From an uncultured Eubacteriales bacterium (GTDB lineage Bacteria; Bacillota; Clostridia; Oscillospirales; Butyricicoccaceae): DNA of 6,439 nt. A program made the position numbers and the translations under genes. The notes under the pieces were generated by a model. The model was not told the DNA's origin. It saw only the letters and a list, made by a program, of their open reading frames with translations, and ran no database searches. Where the stretch lies: the NCBI GenBank assembly GCA_934675045.1, contig CAKUPI010000109.1:1-6439 (forward strand), given 5' to 3'. This document shows positions 1 through 6,439 of this stretch, one piece after another (position 1 is the first letter of the stretch; each line of letters opens with the position of its first letter).

Positions 1-195
1 ATCCAGAACTACGGGGCTGACATCGCGGTGAAGGACATTCAGGGAGACCTCCAGAGCCTTTACGACTACATTGCCAGCGGCTACGACGGCAAGGACGAGC
101 TGACCTATACCGAGGCCCGCCGCCGGGCGGAGGACATCGCGCAAACCTTGGTGAGCAACGCGGTGACCGTGGGCGTCTCCGTGGCGCGGCAGTAA
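1..195 (+). CDS. C-terminal fragment of an unrecognised protein, cut by the left window edge
   Basis: Frame 1 is open from the first base to a TAA at 193-195, giving 64 residues with no start codon in view, so the real gene begins further left. The fragment is mostly helical in character. It has a Tyr/Asp/Gly-rich stretch (LYDYIASGYDGKDEL, residues 20-34), then an Arg/Glu-rich helix (YTEARRRAEDIAQTLV, residues 36-51), and ends in ...SVARQ. There is no membrane segment and no catalytic motif that I can name. The reading frame is supported by the stop codon sitting 1 base before a hairpin terminator and by the absence of any better frame. The style recalls segments of large polyvalent proteins carried by clostridial phages and integrative elements, but that is a memory-based impression and no function is assigned. 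It is the only plus-strand gene in the window and converges on rpsU. Confidence 0.6.
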   Translation: MQNYGADIAVKDIQGDLQSLYDYIASGYDGKDELTYTEARRRAEDIAQTLVSNAVTVGVSVARQ

Positions 196-196
196 A

Positions 197-226
197 AAAA
201 CGGTGTGCCCTTCGGCACACCGTTTT
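197..226. terminator. Bidirectional Rho-independent terminator between convergent genes
   Basis: A perfect 9-bp stem, CGGTGTGCC at 201-209 and GGCACACCG at 214-222, closes a 4-base CTTC loop. It is extended by A-T pairs between 197-200 and 223-226. Read on the minus strand, the hairpin is followed by a run of seven T (complement of 194-200), a strong terminator for rpsU, whose stop lies at 232. Read on the plus strand, it is followed by TTTTATC, a shorter tail that can serve the left-edge gene, whose stop is at 193-195. One hairpin therefore probably ends both transcripts. Confidence 0.93.
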
Positions 227-231
227 ATCAT

Positions 232-414
232 TCAGCGATAAGATTTCTTCTTGGCGCGGGCAGCTTCGCTTTTCTTGCGGCGCTTGACGCTGGGGCTTTC
301 ATAGTGTTCCCTCTTACGGACTTCGGAGAGCACACCGGACTTGGCGCAGGAACGCTTAAAGCGGCGCAGGGCGCTGTCCAGCGATTCATCAGGCTTAACG
401 CGAATCTCTGACAT
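232..414 (-). CDS. rpsU: Small-subunit ribosomal protein bS21
   Basis: The gene encodes 60 residues, close to the 57-60 usual for bS21 in Firmicutes. S21 binds the 30S platform near the 3' end of 16S rRNA and helps start translation. Visible family features are the N-terminal [20 protein letters not shown] (residues 1-20), the [19 protein letters not shown] stretch (21-39) and a very basic tail ([20 protein letters not shown], 41-60). The ATG at 412-414 was chosen because a strong Shine-Dalgarno sequence (421-431) lies just upstream. An in-frame GTG at 442-444 would add ten residues, put that site inside the gene and spoil the standard N-terminus. rpsU has its own consensus promoter (468-496) and ends 6 bases before a strong terminator, so it can be made as a short single-gene mRNA. 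Read-through from leuS is also possible because I see no terminator between them. Confidence 0.97.
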   Translation of the reverse strand: MSEIRVKPDESLDSALRRFKRSCAKSGVLSEVRKREHYESPSVKRRKKSEAARAKKKSYR

Positions 415-420
415 GTCTTT

Positions 421-431
421 TCCCTCCCTCC
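421..431 (-). promoter_or_regulatory. Tandem Shine-Dalgarno sequence of rpsU
   Basis: On the minus strand this reads GGAGGGAGGGA. It holds two overlapping GGAGG cores: the nearer (422-427) lies 7 bases before the ATG at 414, the farther (427-431) about 12 bases before it. It fixes the rpsU start at 414 rather than at the upstream GTG. A strong site suits the high expression expected of a ribosomal protein gene. Confidence 0.85.
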
Positions 432-467
432 GTATATGAAGCACTCGTTTGATTACAGAACAGAATT

Positions 468-496
468 ATTATACCGTCTTTCGGCGTGCTTGTCAA
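468..496 (-). promoter_or_regulatory. Perfect-consensus vegetative promoter of rpsU
   Basis: On the minus strand a -35 box TTGACA (491-496) and a -10 box TATAAT (468-473) are separated by exactly 17 bases (474-490). Both hexamers and the spacing match the housekeeping sigma-70/sigma-A consensus without a mismatch. Transcription should start near 460, giving a leader of roughly 45 bases before the rpsU ATG. There is no TG extension before the -10 box. The stretch upstream of the -35 box, within the last codons of leuS (about 511-534), is AT-rich against a GC-rich background and could act as an UP element, which is inference. Confidence 0.93.
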
Positions 497-500
497 TATC

Positions 501-2912
<2,412 letters not shown>

Positions 2913-2913
2913 T

Positions 2914-3291
2914 TTACTCCTCTTCCTTTTTCAGATACTCGCTCAGGTCCACGCTCTGCGCGTCACTCCACAGTCGCTCGAGCGCGTAAAGCTCGCGGGC
3001 ATCGGACAGGAAGATGTTGATGACGACGCTGCTGTAATCCATCAGAATCCAGCTCGAGGTCACGCCTTCGATGTGATGGGCGTAAAGGCCCAGCTCGTTT
3101 TTGAGCTGGAACTCGATCTCGTCGCACAGGGCGCGGATGTGCGTGTTGGAGGTGCCCGTCATGACGACGAAGTAATCGGCCAGTGTCGTCTGTTCGTACA
3201 CCCGCATGGCGGTCAGGTCTCGCGCCTTTTTGCCGTCGGCCGTGCGCACGGCCAGTGCAAGAATTTGCTCGGGAGTGGGGTGGTTTGTCAT
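2914..3291 (-). CDS. rsfS: Ribosomal silencing factor RsfS (iojap/YbeB family)
   Basis: RsfS binds uL14 on the large ribosomal subunit and blocks joining with the 30S subunit, slowing translation when nutrients are short; it may also help 50S maturation. The protein has 125 residues, normal for the family. The iojap-type core is clear: an N-terminal helix leading to DGKKARDL (19-26), [18 protein letters not shown] (37-54), [21 protein letters not shown] (74-94) and the signature [11 protein letters not shown] (98-108). The tail is Glu-rich (KKEEE). The start at 3291 is set by an AGGAGG at 3300-3305, 8 bases upstream. It lies 31 bases after the LCP gene and 1 base before leuS, so it should be cotranscribed with both. 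In B. subtilis the homologue (yqeL) directly follows nadD and yqeK; here an LCP gene sits between, an order I recall from Clostridia. Confidence 0.96.
   Translation of the reverse strand: MTNHPTPEQILALAVRTADGKKARDLTAMRVYEQTTLADYFVVMTGTSNTHIRALCDEIEFQLKNELGLYAHHIEGVTSSWILMDYSSVVINIFLSDARELYALERLWSDAQSVDLSEYLKKEEE
2917..2926 (-). promoter_or_regulatory. leuS ribosome binding site inside the end of rsfS
   Basis: The minus-strand sequence GGAAGAGGAG encodes the last glutamates of RsfS and at the same time serves as Shine-Dalgarno sequence for leuS, with only TAAA between it and the leuS ATG (2910-2912). The short spacing and the 1-base gap between genes suggest that leuS translation is coupled to rsfS translation. 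Confidence 0.75.
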
Positions 3292-3299
3292 TATCGCTA

Positions 3300-3305
3300 C
3301 CTCCT
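3300..3305 (-). promoter_or_regulatory. Consensus Shine-Dalgarno sequence of rsfS
   Basis: AGGAGG on the minus strand, 8 bases before the rsfS ATG at 3291. It lies in the 31-base gap after the LCP gene, so rsfS can be initiated independently of upstream translation. No promoter-like hexamers were seen in this gap. Confidence 0.85.
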
Positions 3306-3322
3306 ACGGTTGATAAAAAGCG

Positions 3323-4699
3323 TTATTGTTCCGCCCCGCCGCTCTGCTCGGCGGGCGTTTCCCCGGACGGGGCCTGCGGCGGTTCCGGCGTCTCACCCGG
3401 CTGCTGCCCCGCATCGGGGGGCGTCTCCGGCGTCACGCCGGGCGTTTCGGAACCGGCAGGGGGCTCGGAGCCGGCGGGAGGCTCGGGGCTGGCGGGGGAT
3501 TCGGGCGCCGGGGTCTCCGGCGCCGGCGCGGGCGTTTCGGGCGCCGGCTCTGTCTGCTCGGGCGGCTGGTCGTCCTCGTCGCCGCCGCTCTGCGCGCTCG
3601 CCGGCTTGCTCGTCGGATAGCTGCTGGCGTCAATGAGGTTCAGCTCGGTCACCGGCTCGTTGTACGGGTTGAGCTTTTCGTTGACCATTTCCAAAATGCC
3701 GTCCCTGTCGGGCACGTAATAGGACTGCATGTGGCCGTAATCGGCCTCCCACAGATAGCGGGCCGTGCCGGGCAGCACCGACATGGAAATGGAATCGGAT
3801 TTCATGGAAAGAGCCTGAATGCCCAGCCACATCAGCTCGCCCATCGACATGTCGGTTTCGGTGTTTTCCAAAATGGCGCCGGCGATGTCGGAAACCTTGA
3901 GCAGGCTGGAGGGGTTGAGCAGCTTTTTGGCCACGACGCGCAAAAACTCCTGCTGACAGGCGATGCGCTCAATGTCGCCGCCGGGGTAGCCGCCCGGAAC
4001 GCCGGGGTTGTTTTTGCGAAAGCGGATCAGCTGCAAAGCGTGCGCGCCGTCCAGCTTCTGCAGGCCGGGCAGCAGATCGATATACAAATCCTGCGTGGGG
4101 TCGGTGTACAGCATGCGCACCGGCACGTCGAACTCGACGCCGCCGATGGCGTTGACCAAATCCTCAAAGCCCTGAAAATCGATGACGACGGTGCGGTCGA
4201 TGCGGAAGCCGAGCAGCATTTGCAGCTCCTCGCGCAGCTGATCGACGCCGCCGTAAAAGGCACTGTTGATCTTTTTGATCTTGCGCTTGACGTTGGACAT
4301 GGTATCGCGCGGGACGTTGACCATGTTAAGCGTCTGGTTTTTGATGTCGTACGAGGCGACGATGATGGTGTCGCTGCGCGCGCCGCCCTCGTCGGTGCCG
4401 CACAGGAGGAAGGTGTAGCAGTCCTCCTTGCGCGTCCTGTTCCCGTCCTCGACAAAGGGCTTTATCAGATCGCCCTCGTAATAGTCGCGGCCCTGCTCCG
4501 GCCCGTTATCCGGCTTGCCGGCCGTGGGCTTTGCAAGGTCGGGCGGCTTGACCGTGCTTTTCCACACGAGAACGCCGATGAGGAAAATCAGGGATATGCC
4601 CGCCGCAATCAACAGGATTTTTCTGCGGCGCGCTATGGATTTCCGGGACCTTCCCGGCTTTATGGCCCGGCGGGGTCCCTTCGGATTTTGCTGATTCAT
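3323..4699 (-). CDS. LytR-CpsA-Psr (LCP) family cell-wall glycopolymer transferase
   Basis: LCP enzymes act outside the membrane, moving teichoic acids, capsule or similar polymers from polyprenyl-pyrophosphate carriers to peptidoglycan. This protein has 458 residues. A basic cytoplasmic N-terminus (RRRK, 24-27) precedes one membrane segment (about 28-46), giving an N-in topology with the rest outside. The LCP domain runs from about 92 to 335: FLLCGTDEGGARSD (97-110), VPRDTM (129-134), FRIDRTVVIDF (165-175), LIRFRK (224-229) and GDIERIACQQEF (241-252). D103, R108, D110, R131, R226, R228, D242 and R245 are at the usual places for pyrophosphate, metal and lipid-phosphate contacts. From about residue 365 to the end is a Pro/Glu/Gly/Ser/Thr-rich tail that looks disordered. 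The start overlaps the nadD-yqeK stop by 4 bases (ATGA). The exact polymer cannot be told from sequence, so no gene symbol is given. Confidence 0.94.
   Translation of the reverse strand: MNQQNPKGPRRAIKPGRSRKSIARRRKILLIAAGISLIFLIGVLVWKSTVKPPDLAKPTAGKPDNGPEQGRDYYEGDLIKPFVEDGNRTRKEDCYTFLLCGTDEGGARSDTIIVASYDIKNQTLNMVNVPRDTMSNVKRKIKKINSAFYGGVDQLREELQMLLGFRIDRTVVIDFQGFEDLVNAIGGVEFDVPVRMLYTDPTQDLYIDLLPGLQKLDGAHALQLIRFRKNNPGVPGGYPGGDIERIACQQEFLRVVAKKLLNPSSLLKVSDIAGAILENTETDMSMGELMWLGIQALSMKSDSISMSVLPGTARYLWEADYGHMQSYYVPDRDGILEMVNEKLNPYNEPVTELNLIDASSYPTSKPASAQSGGDEDDQPPEQTEPAPETPAPAPETPAPESPASPEPPAGSEPPAGSETPGVTPETPPDAGQQPGETPEPPQAPSGETPAEQSGGAEQ
3326..3607 (-). repeat. Low-complexity region coding the Pro/Glu-rich tail of the LCP protein
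   Basis: This stretch codes residues 365-458 of the LCP protein and is built from imperfect short repeats: PAPETPAPAPETPAPE (385-400), SPASPEPPAG (401-410), then SEPPAG and SETP units (411-420), and later PETPP, GETPEP and GETPAE (424-451). At DNA level these appear as GC-rich direct repeats, which are prone to slippage and could vary in length between strains. Such tails in exported proteins may span or associate with the wall, but no defined binding motif or LPXTG sorting signal is present. Confidence 0.75.
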
Positions 4700-5856
4700 T
4701 TCCGGATCTCTCTTTTCATGCTCAAAAGTGCCGCGGCGGCGGCCGGGTGGGGTCTTTTCCCCTGTGCGCGAAGATAGGCATCTGTCTGCTCCATACAGGC
4801 GACAACGGCGGCGTTCAGGTCCTGCCGCGCCATGCGCCGCAGCGCGTCGGCCCCGGGGTAGTCGCGCCCTGCCTCGGTCGCGTCGGCAACGAAGAGTATC
4901 TTTTCCAAAAGGCGCATGTCCGCCTTGCCGAGCGTATGCGACGCAATGGCCCGTGCAACGGCCGGCGAAGCGCCGTATTTCCGCTCGGCCTCAAAAGCGC
5001 CGGTCAGGGCGTGCAGAAGCTGCGGATACTCGCCGGGATCGTATTGGTTGATTATATCGTATTTTTCGATGAGATTCAACTGCTTTTGCACCGAAAGCTC
5101 GCGGGTGCAGTCGTGCAGCAGGGCGGCCAGCCGGGCGTCGTACACGTCCTCGCCCCATCTTTCGGCCAGACAGGCGGCCTCCCGCTCGACGCCCAGCGTA
5201 TGGCGCAGGCGCTTGGGCGACAGCCGCTCTGCCACCTGCGCGCGAACGGCGTCCAGGTCCGGCCGCGGGCGGTACAGGCCGTTGTCGGCAATATAGGCCG
5301 TGACGGCGGGCAGCAGCAGCGCCTCTCCCCCGCCCTGACGGTACTGGGTCGAGCTGAGGGGCAAAACGGTGTTTTTGACAATGTCGACCCGAGCGCCCAG
5401 CTCCCGTTCCAGCCGCGCGGCGGCGCGCTCGATGTCGGCCGTCTTTTCCGGGTCTCTCTGCACCGACGCCAGACGGCAATAGCGGACTATCTGCTCCGGC
5501 TCGCGCCAGCGCGGAAAGCTTTCCAGCATATCGTCGCCGACGACGAGCCACATCGTCCGGCCCGGAAAACGCCCGGCCAGCTCGCGCACGGTGTCGGCCG
5601 TATAGCTTTTCCCCGCGCGCCGCAGCTCGATGTCGCACACCTCGGCGTGCGGGATCTCGCGCGCGCACAGCGCCGTCATGCGCAGCCGGTGCACCGGCGA
5701 GGGGGTGTTTTCCGGCAGGGTTTTGTGCGGCGGAAGCCCGGCGGGCACGAGCAGGAGCCTGTCCAGCCCGAGCTGCTGCACACAGGCGCGCGCCGCCTCG
5801 ACGTGGCCGCGGTGGGGCGGATTAAAGGTTCCGCCGAACACTCCGACGCGGCTCAT
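4696..5856 (-). CDS. nadD: Fused nicotinate-nucleotide adenylyltransferase (NadD) and HD-domain YqeK-type Ap4A hydrolase
   Basis: The 386-residue protein joins two enzymes normally made separately. Residues 1-195 are NadD, which makes nicotinate adenine dinucleotide from nicotinate mononucleotide and ATP in NAD synthesis. It has GGTFNPPHRGH (8-18, HxGH motif H15/H18), GDDMLESFPRW (107-117), SSTQYR (168-173) and the usual closing YIADNGLY (188-195). After a few residues, 200-386 form an HD hydrolase like YqeK, which splits Ap4A into two ADP. Metal ligands are visible at H219, H248-D249, H282, H307 and D325, with LEKILFVADATEAGR (317-331). The NadD part alone would be about 195 residues and YqeK about 185, so both halves are full length and the junction (about 5256-5277) is in frame with no stop. 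The start overlaps the yhbY stop (ATGA) and has no clear ribosome site, suggesting coupled translation. Function of each half is well supported; the fusion is read directly. Confidence 0.95.
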   Translation of the reverse strand: MSRVGVFGGTFNPPHRGHVEAARACVQQLGLDRLLLVPAGLPPHKTLPENTPSPVHRLRMTALCAREIPHAEVCDIELRRAGKSYTADTVRELAGRFPGRTMWLVVGDDMLESFPRWREPEQIVRYCRLASVQRDPEKTADIERAAARLERELGARVDIVKNTVLPLSSTQYRQGGGEALLLPAVTAYIADNGLYRPRPDLDAVRAQVAERLSPKRLRHTLGVEREAACLAERWGEDVYDARLAALLHDCTRELSVQKQLNLIEKYDIINQYDPGEYPQLLHALTGAFEAERKYGASPAVARAIASHTLGKADMRLLEKILFVADATEAGRDYPGADALRRMARQDLNAAVVACMEQTDAYLRAQGKRPHPAAAAALLSMKREIRK

Positions 5857-6146
5857 TTACCAAGCTCGATGCCCGGCTTCTGCGCGTTGCGCCTGTACAG
5901 CACAAAACGGCTGCCGATGCACTGCACCGGCTCCGCGTCCAGCCGCAGGCAGAGCATTTCGCAGGCCTCGCGGGCGGTCAGCATCGAGGTTTCCAGCACC
6001 CGCCCCTTAATCAGCTCGCGGGCGCGCAGCGCGTCGCGCGCCGACTGCTCGACCGATTCGGTCACGCCGTCCTTTCCGATTTGTACAATGGTGTCAAGGC
6101 CGTTGGCCATCGAGCGCAGCTGCGCCCGCTGCTTGCTTGTCAGCAT
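5853..6146 (-). CDS. yhbY: YhbY family RNA-binding protein (CRM domain)
   Basis: The gene encodes 97 residues, the normal size for bacterial YhbY (YqeI in B. subtilis), a single CRS1-YhbY domain that binds RNA and associates with pre-50S particles during ribosome assembly. Family features are LTSKQRAQLRSMA (2-14), the glycine-containing loop VQIGKDGVTESV (21-32), RARELIKGRV (41-50) and CIGSRFVLYRRN (76-87). The ATG at 6146 gives the standard MLTSKQR start; the ribosome site is weak (GGGA at 6155-6158, 8 bases upstream). The stop overlaps the start of nadD-yqeK by 4 bases. The 80-base gap to rdgB on its upstream side holds no recognisable promoter, so it is probably transcribed from further upstream. 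Confidence 0.96.
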   Translation of the reverse strand: MLTSKQRAQLRSMANGLDTIVQIGKDGVTESVEQSARDALRARELIKGRVLETSMLTAREACEMLCLRLDAEPVQCIGSRFVLYRRNAQKPGIELGK

Positions 6147-6226
6147 AAAGATTTTCCCACTTTCTTTTGGTATCGTTTCTGTTCTTCAGACGCCCGGGCG
6201 GCAGGGCGCGGCGCGCCCCGCGGCCT
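6147..6226 (-). other. 80-base gap between rdgB and yhbY, no promoter or terminator recognised
   Basis: The half next to rdgB is extremely GC-rich and holds a 6-bp inverted repeat (6204-6209 with 6213-6218) and a perfect 10-base palindrome (6191-6200). Neither is followed by a T-run on the minus strand, so an intrinsic terminator is not supported. The half next to yhbY is A-rich (on the minus strand) and includes the weak yhbY ribosome site. No paired -35/-10 hexamers are evident. Confidence 0.5.
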
Positions 6227-6439
6227 TCAGGCCTTCTTCAGGGCTTCCGCAAAGGCAAAAAGCGCCCGTCCCCGGTGCGAAATGGCGTTTTTTCTTTCGG
6301 CCGGCAGCTGGGCAAAGGTCAGCCCCTCCTGCGGCACATAAAAAACCGGGTCGTAGCCGAAGCCGCCCTCGCCGCGCCTTTCGCGCAGAATGACTCCCCC
6401 GCACTCCCCGCGCGTGACCAGCTCGCGGCCATCGGGGAA
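6227..6439 (-). CDS. rdgB: C-terminal part of XTP/dITP diphosphatase (RdgB/HAM1 family), cut by the right window edge
   Basis: The minus-strand frame is open from the edge to a TGA at 6227-6229, giving the last 70 residues; the family is about 195-205 long, so roughly two thirds lie outside. The enzyme hydrolyses ITP, dITP and XTP to monophosphate and pyrophosphate, keeping deaminated purines out of DNA and RNA. Diagnostic motifs are GEGGFGYDPVFYVP (residues 23-36 of the fragment), TFAQLPAERKNAISHRGRAL (41-60), with the substrate-contacting FGYDP and SHR, and a short helical tail ending LKKA. It is upstream of yhbY in the same direction, 80 bases away, and probably belongs to the same operon. 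No start codon is in view, so operon position and start cannot be judged. Confidence 0.95.
   Translation of the reverse strand, partial: FPDGRELVTRGECGGVILRERRGEGGFGYDPVFYVPQEGLTFAQLPAERKNAISHRGRALFAFAEALKKA

Noticed and set aside
415..444. Upstream GTG start (442-444) for rpsU adding ten residues
   Set aside because: The strong Shine-Dalgarno sequence at 421-431 would fall inside the gene, and the extension is foreign to bS21.
3326..3607. CRISPR-like or tandem repeat array
   Set aside because: The repeats are irregular, in frame and encode the Pro/Glu-rich tail of the LCP protein; there are no uniform repeats with unique spacers.
3326..4777. 483-residue plus-strand open frame opposite the LCP gene
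   Set aside because: Arg/Gly/Ala/Val-rich low-complexity translation of the antisense strand; the minus-strand LCP protein has all the family motifs.
6191..6219. GC-only palindromes between rdgB and yhbY as terminator or protein-binding site
   Set aside because: No T-run follows, the composition makes palindromes likely by chance, and no known operator is matched.
4747..6393. 548-residue plus-strand open frame opposite nadD-yqeK, yhbY and rdgB
   Set aside because: It crosses three well-supported minus-strand genes, shows no recognisable motif or ribosome site, and is a GC-driven shadow.

Overview
The window reads as chromosomal housekeeping DNA from a GC-rich Firmicute, most likely class Clostridia (Oscillospiraceae/Ruminococcaceae-like). 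The reasons are the gene order yhbY-nadD-yqeK-LCP-rsfS-leuS on one strand, purine-rich AGGAGG-type ribosome binding sites, a zinc-cysteine-retaining LeuRS of the type I associate with clostridia, and overall high GC (about 60% judged by eye). The taxon is an inference from family knowledge; no search was run.

Layout, left to right. Positions 1-195 (+) hold the 3' end of an unrecognised protein cut by the window edge. Positions 197-226 form a hairpin with A and T flanks that can terminate transcription in both directions, between this gene and rpsU, which converges on it. rpsU (232-414, -) encodes ribosomal protein S21 and has its own promoter at 468-496, with perfect TTGACA and TATAAT hexamers and a 17-base spacer. 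Then comes one tightly packed minus-strand operon, listed here from its downstream end: leuS (501-2912), rsfS (2914-3291), an LCP-family cell-wall transferase (3323-4699), a fused nadD-yqeK gene (4696-5856), yhbY (5853-6146) and the 3' end of rdgB (6227 to the right edge). Transcription of the operon therefore enters from the right, and its first promoter lies outside the window.

Working together: YhbY and RsfS act on the large ribosomal subunit, S21 on the small subunit, and LeuRS charges tRNA-Leu. NadD makes the NAD precursor, the YqeK half probably hydrolyses Ap4A, and RdgB clears damaged purine triphosphates. The LCP protein attaches polymers to peptidoglycan. The block thus couples ribosome assembly, translation, nucleotide upkeep and wall growth. 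Junctions are very tight (two 4-base ATGA overlaps, a 1-base gap and a 31-base gap); only rdgB-yhbY (80 bases) and leuS-rpsU (86 bases) are looser.

I found no convincing exotic system. The points most worth a second look are the in-frame NadD-YqeK fusion, the consensus promoter placed directly behind leuS, the long Pro/Glu-rich tail of the LCP protein, and the unidentified, possibly phage-derived fragment at the left edge.
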